Shown here: piece by piece, positions 48,009 to 58,548 of the stretch
Numbering within the stretch: position 1 is the first letter of the stretch
How the letters are laid out: every line of letters begins with the position of its first letter
From: Chryseolinea lacunae
Lineage (GTDB): Bacteria; Bacteroidota; Bacteroidia; Cytophagales; Cyclobacteriaceae
Direction of reading: 5' to 3'
DNA: 64,000 nucleotides
Assembly (NCBI RefSeq): GCF_016735595.1
Contig: NZ_JAERRB010000006.1
Span: forward strand, 248,001-312,000
Made by a program: the position numbers and the translations under genes
Notes under the pieces: model-generated
Told to the model about the DNA's origin: nothing
The model's input: the letters and a program-made list of their open reading frames with translations, nothing else
Databases searched by the model: none

Positions 48009-48851
48009 ATGTCTTGGTTCAAACGCAGCGATAAAGGTATTCTAACCCCCACCGAATCTAAACGTGAAGTGCCCGATGGCCTGTGGTTCAAATCGCCCGC
48101 TGGCAAAATTGTGCACACCCGCGAATTGAAGAACAACGCCTATGTGGTGCCCGACGAGGACTATCATGTGCGCATTGGCTCGGAAGAATATTTTGAAGTG
48201 CTGTTCGATGAAGGTAAATACACGGAGCTTGACGTGAACATGGAGTCGGCCGACCCCTTGAAATTCAAGGACACGAAGCCGTATCCCAAGCGCATTAAAG
48301 AAAGCCAGGAGAAGTCGCAATTGAAGGACGCCGTGCGCACAGCCTATGGCAAAATGGGCGGCATGGACATCACCATTGCCTGCATGGACTTCAGTTTCAT
48401 TGGCGGCTCAATGGGGTCGGTTGTGGGCGAAAAAATTGCCCGCGCCATGGACCACAGCCTCCACAATAAAAAACCGTTCCTCATGATCTCCCGCTCCGGC
48501 GGCGCCCGCATGATGGAAGCAGGCTTGTCGCTGATGCAGATGGCCAAGACTTCGGCCAAGATCGCGTTGCTCGACGAAGCAAAAGTTCCCTACATATCGT
48601 TGCTCACAGACCCCACAACGGGCGGTGTCACCGCGTCGTATGCCATGCTGGGCGACTTCAACATTGCCGAACCCGGCGCGCTTATCGGTTTTGCCGGACC
48701 ACGCGTTATTCGTGAGACCATTGGCAAAGATCTTCCCAAGGGTTTTCAAAGCGCCGAGTTTGTTCTTGAGCACGGTTTCCTCGACTTCATTGTCGACCGC
48801 CGCAACATGAAGAACAGACTCTCTACCCTGCTGCGCATGTTGCAGCCGTAG
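48009..48851 (+). CDS. accD: Acetyl-CoA carboxylase carboxyltransferase, beta subunit (zinc-less)
   Basis: A 280-aa subunit of the carboxyltransferase that moves CO2 from biotin to acetyl-CoA, the first step of fatty-acid synthesis. The catalytic core is complete: [62 protein letters not shown] and [21 protein letters not shown]. In the N-terminal region, where E. coli AccD has a four-cysteine zinc ribbon, residues 27-50 read [10 protein letters not shown]...YVVPDEDYH and contain no cysteine. The rest of the segment aligns without gaps, so the loss is clean and probably lineage-wide. accA is not in the window. It is monocistronic. Confidence 0.95.
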   Translation: MSWFKRSDKGILTPTESKREVPDGLWFKSPAGKIVHTRELKNNAYVVPDEDYHVRIGSEEYFEVLFDEGKYTELDVNMESADPLKFKDTKPYPKRIKESQEKSQLKDAVRTAYGKMGGMDITIACMDFSFIGGSMGSVVGEKIARAMDHSLHNKKPFLMISRSGGARMMEAGLSLMQMAKTSAKIALLDEAKVPYISLLTDPTTGGVTASYAMLGDFNIAEPGALIGFAGPRVIRETIGKDLPKGFQSAEFVLEHGFLDFIVDRRNMKNRLSTLLRMLQP

Positions 48852-48994
48852 ACCGTCCGCACACGAACAAATTCCTTCCTTTTCGAACATGACATTCCTT
48901 GCCCTGGAGCAGGAAACAGTGCCAGCATGATGAATTATGCCTATTCCGAAATGGCACATGGATTGACAGTGGACATCCTTGTAAACTCTTCGCT

Positions 48995-51442
48995 ATGATC
49001 CGGAACTATATCAAGGTTGCCATCCGCAGCCTCATCAAACAAAAGGTATATACGCTCATCAACGTTCTTGGCTTGTCGGTGGGCATCGCCAGCTGTGTGC
49101 TCATCACCATGTTTGTTGCCGAAGAATTTTCGTACGATAAATTCCTGGCCAACGTCGACCGCATCTATAAGGTGGCACTCGAACGGAAGTATCCCAATCA
49201 TGCTACCAACTATGCCATCATCCCTCACTCGTACGCCGATGTGATGGGTCGCGATTTCGCAGAAGTGGAAGATGTGGTGAAAGTGAGCGGCCCCATCAAC
49301 AACGTGGCGGTAAACTATACCGATGCACACAACGAAGTGAAACAGTTCGAAGAGAACTTTCTGATGGCGGCCGACTCGAACTTCTTTTCGTTTTTCAGCC
49401 TCAATCTGGTGAAAGGCGACGCCAAAAAGGTGTTGACAAAACCCACCGACATTGTACTGACAGAAGAAACGGCACGCCGCTATTTTGGGACGGAAGAGCC
49501 CGTTGGCAAAACGCTCAAAATTTTTAACCAGGATTTCAACATCACCGGCATCTGCGAAAATCTGCCGGACAACTCCCATTTCAAATTCGATTTCCTGTCG
49601 AAGTGGGACGACCAGTTTTTTGGTAATGGTGTGAAGGTGAACTTCACCACGTTCTCGGCCCATGTGTATTTGAAACTTAAGCCGGGCGCCGACGCCACTG
49701 CCCTCGTGGCAAAATTTCCAAAGATGGTCGACACCTATGCCGCCGCACAGATCGAGCAAGACCTGGGCAAATCGTGGGCTGACTATAAACGCGAAGGCAA
49801 TGGCTATCGCTATTATCTTCAACCGCTCACGTCCATTCACCTCGACCCTACCAACCAGGAAGCCAAGATGCGTCCCGGGGGAAATCGGAATTATGTTTAC
49901 TTCCTCATCTGCATCGCGTCGCTCATTTTGGTCATTGCCTGCATCAACTTCATGAACCTGGCCACCGCCCGCTCGGCCGAACGCGCACGCGAAGTTGGTG
50001 TTCGCAAAACCATGGGTTCGCTGAAGGGACAACTTATTTATCAATTTCTGATTGAGTCCATTTTGCTAAGCGTGTTTGCTACGTGCCTCGCCGTTGGCTT
50101 CACGCAACTTGCATTGCCATCGTTTAACAACCTTGCCGGCAAACATCTGTCCTTTCCCGTCACGCCGCTCATGATCGGATCGCTGGCATTGATTGCTTTG
50201 CTGGTTGGATTTCTGGCCGGAAGCTATCCGGCATTCGCGCTCTCTTCCATCAATCCCATTGTGGTGATGAAAGGAAAATTTACCAACTCTGCCAAGGGCA
50301 CATGGCTGCGCAACGGCCTGGTGATTTTTCAATTCTTCATTTCCATTGTGCTGATTGTGGGCACACTCACTGTGTCGAAGCAAATGACGTTTATGCAAAG
50401 CAAATCGCTGGGCTATGACAAAGAGCAAGTGCTGGTGGTTGACCGCGCATTTGCATTGACAACAAAAGTGCAGACCTATATAGACGAAATGAAACGCGTG
50501 CCCGGCGTTGTGGATGCAGCCGCATCGTTCTCGCTGTTGGGACGTCAGGGTGATTTCTTTGGTGCCCAGTTTACGCCGGAAGGATCGTCGGAAATTCTCA
50601 CCACAAAAAGCATGGCCATCGACGACGACTTTGCAAAGACCATCGGCTTCGAGTTTGTGGAAGGCCGTGGCTATTCGAAAGAAACAAACGATTCGCTTTC
50701 CATCGTTCTCAATGAAACGGCTGTCAAAACCATGGGCCTCACCGATCCCGTGGGCAAGAAACTAACACAGGTGGTTCGTCGTCGCGAGGGCAATGTCGAA
50801 GTGGCCTACACCATCATCGGCATCATCAAAGACTTCAACTTTCAATCGTTGCGCGATCCCATCACACCGCTCACCATCCAGAGCATCGAAAGCTTTGGTG
50901 GCGGCGCCGGCTATGTGATGGTGCGCCTCAATGGAAAAGAAGCCACGCGCATTGTGGAAGCTGCCGAAGCAAAATGGAAAGAGCTAGTGCCTGCGCAGTC
51001 CTTCAAATACTTGTTCCTCGATCAGGATCTGAACGCGCAATATGCTGCCGAGCGCCAGGCCGGCGAAGTGTTTGCCGTGTTCTCCGGGCTTGCCATCATC
51101 ATTGCCTGCGTGGGTTTGTTTGGACTTGCTGCCTACACGGCCAATCTCAGAACCAAAGAAATTGGTGTGCGCAAAGTGATGGGTGCGTCTGTATTCAGCG
51201 TGGTGGTGCTGCTGTCGAAAGATTTCACAAAACTTATTCTTGTGGCCTTTGTGCTTTCCGTGCCGGTGTCGTGGTTCATCATGGACCGGTGGCTGGAGGG
51301 CTTTGCCTATCGCATAGAGATGGGCGTGGGAGTGTTTTTGCTGGCGGGTTTCACGGCTACGTTAATTTCGTGGATCACGGTGAGCTACCAGTCCATTCGC
51401 GCGGCCATTGTCAACCCCATAAAGTCGCTGCGCAGCGAATAG
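48995..51442 (+). CDS. MacB/FtsX-type ABC permease subunit without a linked ATPase
   Basis: An 815-aa protein from the ATG at 48995 (MIRNYIKVAIRSLIKQKVYTLINVLGLSVG); the frame before this is not family-like. Layout: TM1, periplasmic MacB_PCD domain, FtsX helices around residues 280-420 (FLICIASLILVIACINFMNLATARS, ARERAREVGVRKTMG-like EVGVRKTMGSLKGQ), second periplasmic domain, C-terminal FtsX helices (NLRTKEIGVRKVMGASVFSVVVLL). The end is NPIKSLRSE, as in the paralogue at 31839. No ATPase gene is adjacent. The two copies differ widely outside the shared motifs, so they are old paralogues with probably different roles. Confidence 0.85.
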   Translation: MIRNYIKVAIRSLIKQKVYTLINVLGLSVGIASCVLITMFVAEEFSYDKFLANVDRIYKVALERKYPNHATNYAIIPHSYADVMGRDFAEVEDVVKVSGPINNVAVNYTDAHNEVKQFEENFLMAADSNFFSFFSLNLVKGDAKKVLTKPTDIVLTEETARRYFGTEEPVGKTLKIFNQDFNITGICENLPDNSHFKFDFLSKWDDQFFGNGVKVNFTTFSAHVYLKLKPGADATALVAKFPKMVDTYAAAQIEQDLGKSWADYKREGNGYRYYLQPLTSIHLDPTNQEAKMRPGGNRNYVYFLICIASLILVIACINFMNLATARSAERAREVGVRKTMGSLKGQLIYQFLIESILLSVFATCLAVGFTQLALPSFNNLAGKHLSFPVTPLMIGSLALIALLVGFLAGSYPAFALSSINPIVVMKGKFTNSAKGTWLRNGLVIFQFFISIVLIVGTLTVSKQMTFMQSKSLGYDKEQVLVVDRAFALTTKVQTYIDEMKRVPGVVDAAASFSLLGRQGDFFGAQFTPEGSSEILTTKSMAIDDDFAKTIGFEFVEGRGYSKETNDSLSIVLNETAVKTMGLTDPVGKKLTQVVRRREGNVEVAYTIIGIIKDFNFQSLRDPITPLTIQSIESFGGGAGYVMVRLNGKEATRIVEAAEAKWKELVPAQSFKYLFLDQDLNAQYAAERQAGEVFAVFSGLAIIIACVGLFGLAAYTANLRTKEIGVRKVMGASVFSVVVLLSKDFTKLILVAFVLSVPVSWFIMDRWLEGFAYRIEMGVGVFLLAGFTATLISWITVSYQSIRAAIVNPIKSLRSE

Positions 51443-51473
51443 CCACGAGTGGTTCAAATGTCAGCGTATAGCC

Positions 51474-52499
51474 CTACCGCTTTGTAGCGCTATATTCTTT
51501 CACTGTGTCAATAAAACATTTCACTTTGTCCACCTCGATGTCGGGATAGAGACCGTGACCGAGGTTGGCGATGTGTTTGTGCGAACCAAAGGCATCGATC
51601 ATCTTTTTTGTTTCGCGACGCACGTCATCAAGCGAACCATAGAGCGCGCATGGGTCGAGGTTTCCTTGTAACACTTTGTTTGGCAACAATGCGCGGGATT
51701 CGGCAATGCCCATGTTCCAATCCAACCCTACCACATTACAATTGATGCTGTTCATTTCGGGGCGCGCAAAAAATGCGCCTTTGGCAAACACGATTTTGGG
51801 AACATCGTTACCCAAGGCATCACAAATTTTTGAAATATACTTCAGCGAAAACTCGGCATATTGATCGGGCGACAGAATGCCGGCCCACGAATCGAAGATC
51901 TGCACAGTGTCGGCACCGGCCTTGATCTGGCCCTTCAGATAGTGGATGGTGCTTTGTGTGATCATCTCCAGCAGCTGATGCGAAAAAGCAGGTTGTGTAT
52001 AGAGCATTTTCTTTGCCTGACTAAACGTCTTGCTGCCCTTGCCCTCGATCATGTATGAAAAAATTGTCCACGGTGCGCCGGCAAACCCGATGAGGGGCAC
52101 CTTGCCGTTCAGTTCTTTTTTGGTGAGTTTGATGGCGTCCAGCACATACTGCAGCTCTTCGGCCTCGGCAATGTGCAGCGACGAAAGGTCGGCCGTGGAG
52201 GCTATTCTTTTGGGGAACACAGGCCCCCTGTTTTCCTCCATTTCATAGTTAAGGCCCATCGCTTCCGGAATCACCAGGATGTCGGAGAAAATGATGGCGG
52301 CATCCACCCCCAGAATATCCACCGGCTGAATGGTCACTTCTGCGGCCAGCTCGGGAGTCTTCACCAGGTTTTTAAAATCCTTTGCCGTCTCCCTCACTTT
52401 CCTGTATTCCGGCAAAATGCGGCCAGCCTGGCGCATAAGCCAGACGGGAGTGCGTGATGTGGGGAGGTTGTTGGCGGTGTCGAGGAGGAGAGTATTCAT
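51474..52499 (-). CDS. hemE: Uroporphyrinogen decarboxylase
   Basis: A 341-aa enzyme that removes four acetate carboxyls from uroporphyrinogen III in haem biosynthesis. Motifs: [21 protein letters not shown] (the conserved Arg-rich opening), [43 protein letters not shown], and the C-terminal [25 protein letters not shown]. Length is normal. It is a single minus-strand gene convergent with the permease; no other hem genes are here. Confidence 0.97.
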   Translation of the reverse strand: MNTLLLDTANNLPTSRTPVWLMRQAGRILPEYRKVRETAKDFKNLVKTPELAAEVTIQPVDILGVDAAIIFSDILVIPEAMGLNYEMEENRGPVFPKRIASTADLSSLHIAEAEELQYVLDAIKLTKKELNGKVPLIGFAGAPWTIFSYMIEGKGSKTFSQAKKMLYTQPAFSHQLLEMITQSTIHYLKGQIKAGADTVQIFDSWAGILSPDQYAEFSLKYISKICDALGNDVPKIVFAKGAFFARPEMNSINCNVVGLDWNMGIAESRALLPNKVLQGNLDPCALYGSLDDVRRETKKMIDAFGSHKHIANLGHGLYPDIEVDKVKCFIDTVKEYSATKR

Positions 52500-52545
52500 G
52501 ACGGCTTGAATTGGCGCGCAAGATAAGCCTCATCCGTAACAAACA

Positions 52546-52578
52546 AAAGCCCCTTCAGAACGGGTCTGAAGGGGCTTT
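52546..52578 (-). terminator. Rho-independent terminator of the first SusCD operon
   Basis: A 14-bp stem, AAAGCCCCTTCAGA/TCTGAAGGGGCTTT, has a T-rich tail on the minus strand. It lies after the lipoprotein gene ending at 52600. Confidence 0.9.
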
Positions 52579-52599
52579 ATCAAAGCTTTTTAAGCCGGT

Positions 52600-53580
52600 T
52601 TATTTGGGCTCAAATTGCCAGTCGTATTCCGTTTCTTCTTCGTTTGCGTCCACAATGAGGATGTGGATTGATATTGTGCCCGAGCATTGATCATAAGACC
52701 CTTCACCCGACACGGTCGAGCCATCTCCCAATACTTGCTCAGCAACGGTAATCGACTGCTGGCTAGGATTTGTGGTGGACACTTCGAATACAGCCGATAT
52801 CGAATAGCCGGTGTCATGAATATTCGAAATAACATACTCGTCTTCCGTGGCACCGTCTACGTCCAGCGACACTTCGCTATCGTAGAATTCCGATACATCG
52901 CCGCTTTCATACAGCTCAACAGTTTTGTATTCAGTTTCCCATGATTCAGCATAGGGACAAAACTCTGTGGCATTGAAGGTAAGCTTCTGTGCCGGATAGA
53001 ACTGATCGCTATCGAATAAGCCTGATGCAAGGATAAGTTCTGCTCCAACTTTCGAACCATCGGTCAGGTTCAGATCGCTCTCCAGGTTGATGCCTGGCTG
53101 ATACAGTGTGAGAAGTTGGTCAATTGCAGCGGGATCGGTGTAGTCTGTGATGCCAATTTTAGCAAGGATATCTGTGAGCTTCAGGCTTACGGATACCCAA
53201 GGGCGATCATAGTCGTCCGTCTTCTTGAATTCAGAAAACGGAACGGTTTTGATGGGCACTCTTTCGGTTGTTACCACGCCGGCCGTTTTTGTTTTCTTGA
53301 TCACAAAGATATCAACGCTTGCCAATGTCTCGGGATCTTCCGACAGATACTCCGCGTCGAATGAAAACACTTCGGTGCCCTGGATAACACGCGGAAAAAA
53401 TTCTGCGCCCGGTATGCCTTCGAAGTAGATGTTTTCCAGCTGCGTTCCACGCAGGGCCAGAATCGTACCCTTCTTAACCTCTTTGGTCTTCAAGGGGTCC
53501 AGTGACTCGTCGGTACAAGAGAACGTAAATGCACCGAGCGCCGCGACTAGAATTGAACTATATATTGAAAATTTTCTCAT
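52600..53580 (-). CDS. Lipoprotein of unknown function in SusCD operon
   Basis: A 326-aa protein with a lipoprotein signal peptide; the lipobox TFSC puts the acylated Cys at residue 22. The remainder is beta-rich with no recognised catalytic motif: FFPRVIQGTEVFSFDAEYLSED opens a domain of about 150 residues, and GDGSTVSGEGSYDQCSGTISIHIL sits near the end. Position (9 bases after the SusD gene, same strand) implies it is a surface or periplasmic accessory lipoprotein, in the manner of SusE/SusF, and that it binds the same ligand. Sequence alone does not prove this. Confidence 0.7.
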   Translation of the reverse strand: MRKFSIYSSILVAALGAFTFSCTDESLDPLKTKEVKKGTILALRGTQLENIYFEGIPGAEFFPRVIQGTEVFSFDAEYLSEDPETLASVDIFVIKKTKTAGVVTTERVPIKTVPFSEFKKTDDYDRPWVSVSLKLTDILAKIGITDYTDPAAIDQLLTLYQPGINLESDLNLTDGSKVGAELILASGLFDSDQFYPAQKLTFNATEFCPYAESWETEYKTVELYESGDVSEFYDSEVSLDVDGATEDEYVISNIHDTGYSISAVFEVSTTNPSQQSITVAEQVLGDGSTVSGEGSYDQCSGTISIHILIVDANEEETEYDWQFEPK

Positions 53581-53589
53581 GGCTTTCGC

Positions 53590-55311
53590 TTAGTTAAGGT
53601 TATCAGGATTTGCATCCCAGAATACTTTATTGGTTTTGCTGAAGTCCTTCTGAACGGCACTCGCATCACCATTGAGGTTCACAAATACCGAAGGATAAAC
53701 AAGAGAACGCAACCAAGGTCCTTCGTTAACCTGCAACGATGGCTGCATGTTGTCGGGACCGCTGGTTCTGCGATAGCCATTGTACGCTTCAATGGCGCTA
53801 CCCCAACATGCTACCCAAAGCTCTCTTCCTACAATACGGGGTTTAGCCGCCGCGTCATCATAGAGATCCATAACCGCATTGATGTATGGAGTTCTGTCTA
53901 TTTCCAAACTACCAGGAAGTGTCTGATCAATGGATTCCGAAAATCTCTGTACCTGATCAATGGATGCATTAATGGCCACGGTTAGCCACTCTTTTGCCTT
54001 CACGTCATTTCCACTGCGCGCCATCAGTTCGGCACGCATATAGTCGAGGAAGAAAGACATGAACATAGGTTCGATACCGGCACCATCTCCACCATCACCT
54101 TGCACGGTGGGTCCGAAATAGGTAGTCTTTGAAACAGGTGTGTCGTCAATTCTTCCACCGGCAGGATATGCACCAGCGCAGGTAAGAACTGGGGAATCCG
54201 GAGGTGTACCCGATGCATCGCCGTGATCGCGACCATAGAATCCAGGTTCGAACGTGCAGAACACATAGCCACCGTTGGCATAATGTTGAGGAATGGCACC
54301 TACCGAGCAGCCAACCGATTTGGGATCTACCTGGTTTGCCCGCGCAATGCTACCAACCTGACGATAGAAGTAGTATCTCCAACGGGGATCCTCCACGCCT
54401 TTGCCATTAAAAAGTTCATAGAGATAAGAGTTACATACATAACCACCGGCAGCACCTTCTGTGGACAGGTAATACTGACGATATAGCGGATGGCGCGACA
54501 CTGGAACTGTGGCGGTACCATACTTATATGTAAAATTCTCTTCGTAGCGATCGATCATATTCACGCCCGTTTTATTCGCTCCTGTTGCCAGGTCAATAAA
54601 TTGGCCCATCTTGGTTTCTGCTTCGGCCTTGCGAGCAGGGAGGATCGACAAGTTTAACCATGCTTTGAATTCCAGCGTGTTCACCAGCGCTGTCCAGTTG
54701 GCACGGCTGCCGCTATAATAAACGTCGCGTGGCGCCTTGAATGTTCCTGTCTTGGCAAGCTCCGCTCTGGCTTCTCCCAAAAGGGTGATCGCGTAGTTAT
54801 ACACCGATTCGCCAGCGTCTGCAGCAGGGTTGAAGTCGCTGAACCCTTGCAGTGCTTTGCTTCTCGGAACATCACCAAAAAGATCAACCAGCGTGATGTA
54901 GGTATATGCCTTCAGCGCTTTTGCAATCGCCACGTGAGTTGAATATCCCTTCGATTCAGCAAGGGGAACAAGCGTTTCAATGTTTACCAACACTTTCTGA
55001 TAGGCCAATGTCCAAAGGTCATCCAGGAATTGCGCCTGATATGCAGTTTGATAGCGATAGCCAGTGTTCATGGCACGCATGCGCATCAACCGGTCAGCAC
55101 CAACCGTAGTCTTATCAGAGAAAACGGTATTGCCCGATGCAATGCTATAGAAATCAGCAAAGTCAAGTTCAATCGCGTTCAATATCAGATCCGGATCGGC
55201 CTGATTCACCGCCACTTCGTTCGGGTTCGCCAAATCGTCGTCCATATTACATGAGAAGGACACGAGCAGCAGAACCGATAGTATTCCAAATGTATTTAAT
55301 ATCTTTTTCAT
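53590..55311 (-). CDS. SusD/RagB-family outer-membrane lipoprotein (unit 1)
   Basis: A 573-aa lipoprotein with signal peptide and lipobox SFSC (Cys21). The helical core is of SusD type, with TPR-like helices: FLDDLWTLAYQKVLVNIETLV, AKALKAYTYITLVDLFGDVP and the C-terminal MAFRG-like GRELWVACWGSAIEAYNGYRR. It caps the SusC barrel and captures substrate. It follows SusC by 12 bases. Its sequence is of the SusD-like 2 type and differs greatly from the unit 2 SusD, so the two systems probably have different ligands. Confidence 0.9.
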   Translation of the reverse strand: MKKILNTFGILSVLLLVSFSCNMDDDLANPNEVAVNQADPDLILNAIELDFADFYSIASGNTVFSDKTTVGADRLMRMRAMNTGYRYQTAYQAQFLDDLWTLAYQKVLVNIETLVPLAESKGYSTHVAIAKALKAYTYITLVDLFGDVPRSKALQGFSDFNPAADAGESVYNYAITLLGEARAELAKTGTFKAPRDVYYSGSRANWTALVNTLEFKAWLNLSILPARKAEAETKMGQFIDLATGANKTGVNMIDRYEENFTYKYGTATVPVSRHPLYRQYYLSTEGAAGGYVCNSYLYELFNGKGVEDPRWRYYFYRQVGSIARANQVDPKSVGCSVGAIPQHYANGGYVFCTFEPGFYGRDHGDASGTPPDSPVLTCAGAYPAGGRIDDTPVSKTTYFGPTVQGDGGDGAGIEPMFMSFFLDYMRAELMARSGNDVKAKEWLTVAINASIDQVQRFSESIDQTLPGSLEIDRTPYINAVMDLYDDAAAKPRIVGRELWVACWGSAIEAYNGYRRTSGPDNMQPSLQVNEGPWLRSLVYPSVFVNLNGDASAVQKDFSKTNKVFWDANPDNLN

Positions 55312-55323
55312 CTTAATTCTAGT

Positions 55324-58300
55324 TTAGAAGCTGATCTTAAGGTTAACACCATAGCGCTTAGCGGAGGGACCTCCAAGGAAGTCGAAACCTGCACCGTTGT
55401 TGGTACCAAAAGCTGTACGATCCAGATCGGCCTTAGCATACTTCGGTGTGTTGAAGGCGCGATACCAAAGGTTGTTTCCAACAAAGGAAATATTCACACC
55501 GGTCAACTTAAATCTCGAAATCAGTGACTTGGGTATGCTGTAGCTCAAAGAGATTTCTCTGAAGCGAATGCGTGTGGCATCATAGATACCACGGTCGTTT
55601 GCACCCTCACCGATGATGGTGTTTCCAAAGAACACACCCGCTGTAGTCAACGGAATGTCGTTCGGCTTGTAGCCGGTCACATTGCCATCAGCATCCGTCA
55701 CTTCACGTACGCCGGGCAGAATCAACGGCAGCGAAGGGTCGAAGTCTTCAAGATCCTTTGACACCCCGCGGCCAACCATGGTCTGCGAAGTGTACGAGAA
55801 AACCTGTCCACCTTGCACATAATCCCACTGCATACCAAGGGCAATGCCTTTGAATGTCAACGTTGAAATGATGGAACCTTGCCAGTTGGGATTAGGATCG
55901 CCGATGATCGCGATTTCATTTCCGATTTTATAAGAGCCGGATTCAGCAACGATCAATTGCCCATCCGGTGTTTTTTCAGTGAAGCTGCCCTTGATCACGT
56001 TCAAAGGTTGACCTTCAATCGCAAAGTTACCCAGGTTAGAGAATCCATTTGTGTTTATCTCCTTCGACCCCTCAGGAAGCGATTCTACAATGCTCTTGTT
56101 CTTCGTCCAGTTTGCAGTGATGTCCCAGGTCCAATCGGTAGTACGCAGAGGAGTTAGTGTCAAACTAATTTCCCATCCTTTATTAACAATCGTACCCGCG
56201 TTGATAAACGTTGATGTATATCCCGTGGCAGGATCCAACGGACGTTGGATGATTTGATCTTTAGCACTTCTGTGGTAATATGAAGCATTCAACTTGATTC
56301 GGTTGTCGAACAAATTGGTTTCAGCACCCACTTCAGTTTCTGTCAAAAGTTCAGGCTGCAGGTTGGCGTTTGCCAGGATATTAGACAAGCGAGTGGTTAC
56401 TACGTTACCAACGCCGTCTACCCTGTTTTGCGCGTTGATCATCAAATAGGGAACCGTTCTGTAGGGTGTTCCAAAGTTAGCCGATGAGCCATAGGCTACG
56501 CGGAACTTCAGGAAGTCAAGCGTTTCTGAGGCCATGCTCGGGAAAGCTGCCGTTGGCACAAACGAAACGCTCACACCAGGGTAGAATTTCGAACGCGTTG
56601 CTTTCTGTAGATTAGACGACCAGTCATTGCGGCCGCTCACGTTAAAATACAGGTACTCTTTATAGCCTAATGCAAAGTCGAAATACGCTCCCGCGATGGC
56701 ACTATTTTCCTGTCTGTTCAGGTTTGTTCCGCGGAAATCGCGTGGCTGTGTAGAAGTGAAGTTTCTGTGCTCGATCAAGCCGTATACCACCTGGCCCAAG
56801 CTTTCGAGTCCTTCCTGCACATAAGTGTTTTTACGGTAGTTGTAGCCGACAATACCAGTCAAGCTCAACGATTCGCTCAGTTCCTTGTTCATGGTCAACA
56901 TCGCCGAATGGTCAACCACGGTGCTAAGGCCGGCGGTTGTGCGGTAAGCACCCGGAATCAGGTTCGCATCATACGATGTTGCGCCACCTTTGTTCACATA
57001 ATATGTCTGACGCTCCGAGTAGGTGTCATATCCCAAACGGTAGGCTGCCGACAACCAATCTGTAATCTGATATTTCAGCGTAGAGCTGGAGAAGAAACGG
57101 CTGGTCAAGTTTGTTTGACGAGAGTTGTTCAACACCCAGTAAGGGTTGGAGATACTCTTGTTGTTCCGGTAATATACGTTTGAGTGATCGGCCGGATTTT
57201 CCCAAGGCCAGGCGCTCAAGTCGATGTTACGTGGCACGTAGAATATATCCGAAAAAATGGAAGGACCACCCACAGAACTGGATCCTTGACCGGCTCCCGA
57301 AGGAGGTGTCTTAAAGTCTGTGCGAACATAGTTGAACGTAGAGCTCAAGCTAAGTTTTTTCGTCAGGTTGGCGTTGATACCCAAACCAAAGTTGTCGCGC
57401 TTCAGATCGTTGTATTGAACAAAACCGCTTTCGGCCAAATGGCTGTAGCTGAAGCTCACACTTCCGAAATCTGTTTTTGTACCCAGATTCAATGAGGTGG
57501 TAGCCGAAGATCCTTTGCGGAAGAAATCTTTTACGTTGTTGGGAGCAGCGGTAGGAACATAGCCGCCGTTTGTTGATCCCGATTGCGCAAACTCGGGGTG
57601 ATCAGGAAATACATCTCTCCACTCGTAGTAGGGGTGATTAACGCCGGTAGGCTTGCCGTTGAAGAGGCTTCCCCAGTTACTAAAGAATTCGCCATAGGCA
57701 CCATCAAAACCGTTTGCCCATTTGTTTTGAAACTCGGGAATGTGAGCCTCTACCACAAAGTAGGATTGCGAAACAGATCCTTCGAACTTATTAAGTCCTT
57801 TGGTTGAACCTGTTTTTGTTGTCACGAGAATAACGCCGTTTCTTCCTTGCGATCCATAGAGGGTTGTGGCGCTCAAGCCTCTCAACACGCTAATGGATTC
57901 AATGTTGTTGGGATCAATGTCGAGGAAACGAGTGGGAGCAACTTGTCCGTCGCGGAAGTCGCCGTTGATGTCGTTCGCATCGGTGTTGATGGGCACACCG
58001 TTCACAACCCAGAGGGGTTGTGTGTTGCCTGTGATAGAGCTGTTTCCGCGGATGTTGATGCGTGTGCCCGAACCGGCCAAACCGGATGAGTTCATGATTT
58101 GCAAACCGGGAGTTCTGCCTTGCAATGCGCGACCGATATCAGTCTCAGGCTTGTTTGCCAACGCAGCCGACGAGATGGTAGTCTGAGCATAGCCCAAAGC
58201 TTTTTGCTCTCTCTCCACACCTTGCGCCGTAACAACAACTTCTGAAAGTTGTTGCACGTCTGCTTTCATTTGAATGTCGATGGTTGTTCTTCCTCCGACA

Positions 58301-58548
58301 TTTGTCTCTTGTGTCAGGAGGCCAATGAACGAGAATACGAGGTTTGCATCTCCGGATACATTGGTGAGTTTGTAGTTACCTTCGGTGTCGGTAACCGTTC
58401 CATTGGTGGTTCCTTTGACCACCACGTTTACTCCTGGCATGGCCGATCCGTCTTCAGCGGACGAGACCTTACCAGTGACCGCGAGCCCTTGCGCAAAGGA
58501 ATATAGCGCAATAGCTAACGCGAAGCACGTTAGTAGAAACTTCTTCAT
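55324..58548 (-). CDS. SusC/RagA-family TonB-dependent outer-membrane transporter (unit 1)
   Basis: A 1074-aa transporter. Signal peptide of about 19 residues (ending SFAQ). A carboxypeptidase-regulatory-like domain follows (TGKVSSAEDGSAMPGVNVVV). The TonB plug has LSEVVVTAQGVEREQKALGYA and GLQIMNSSGLAGSGTRINIRGNSS. The barrel ends with an aromatic C terminus (YGVNLKISF). It forms a complex with the SusD encoded 12 bases downstream. The leader directly before the start codon is identical to that of the unit 2 susC. The cargo cannot be inferred. Confidence 0.95.
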   Translation of the reverse strand: MKKFLLTCFALAIALYSFAQGLAVTGKVSSAEDGSAMPGVNVVVKGTTNGTVTDTEGNYKLTNVSGDANLVFSFIGLLTQETNVGGRTTIDIQMKADVQQLSEVVVTAQGVEREQKALGYAQTTISSAALANKPETDIGRALQGRTPGLQIMNSSGLAGSGTRINIRGNSSITGNTQPLWVVNGVPINTDANDINGDFRDGQVAPTRFLDIDPNNIESISVLRGLSATTLYGSQGRNGVILVTTKTGSTKGLNKFEGSVSQSYFVVEAHIPEFQNKWANGFDGAYGEFFSNWGSLFNGKPTGVNHPYYEWRDVFPDHPEFAQSGSTNGGYVPTAAPNNVKDFFRKGSSATTSLNLGTKTDFGSVSFSYSHLAESGFVQYNDLKRDNFGLGINANLTKKLSLSSTFNYVRTDFKTPPSGAGQGSSSVGGPSIFSDIFYVPRNIDLSAWPWENPADHSNVYYRNNKSISNPYWVLNNSRQTNLTSRFFSSSTLKYQITDWLSAAYRLGYDTYSERQTYYVNKGGATSYDANLIPGAYRTTAGLSTVVDHSAMLTMNKELSESLSLTGIVGYNYRKNTYVQEGLESLGQVVYGLIEHRNFTSTQPRDFRGTNLNRQENSAIAGAYFDFALGYKEYLYFNVSGRNDWSSNLQKATRSKFYPGVSVSFVPTAAFPSMASETLDFLKFRVAYGSSANFGTPYRTVPYLMINAQNRVDGVGNVVTTRLSNILANANLQPELLTETEVGAETNLFDNRIKLNASYYHRSAKDQIIQRPLDPATGYTSTFINAGTIVNKGWEISLTLTPLRTTDWTWDITANWTKNKSIVESLPEGSKEINTNGFSNLGNFAIEGQPLNVIKGSFTEKTPDGQLIVAESGSYKIGNEIAIIGDPNPNWQGSIISTLTFKGIALGMQWDYVQGGQVFSYTSQTMVGRGVSKDLEDFDPSLPLILPGVREVTDADGNVTGYKPNDIPLTTAGVFFGNTIIGEGANDRGIYDATRIRFREISLSYSIPKSLISRFKLTGVNISFVGNNLWYRAFNTPKYAKADLDRTAFGTNNGAGFDFLGGPSAKRYGVNLKISF

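Noticed and set aside
48941-50044. Minus-strand open frame of 367 codons
   Set aside because: It is antisense to the FtsX-type permease, with no independent support.
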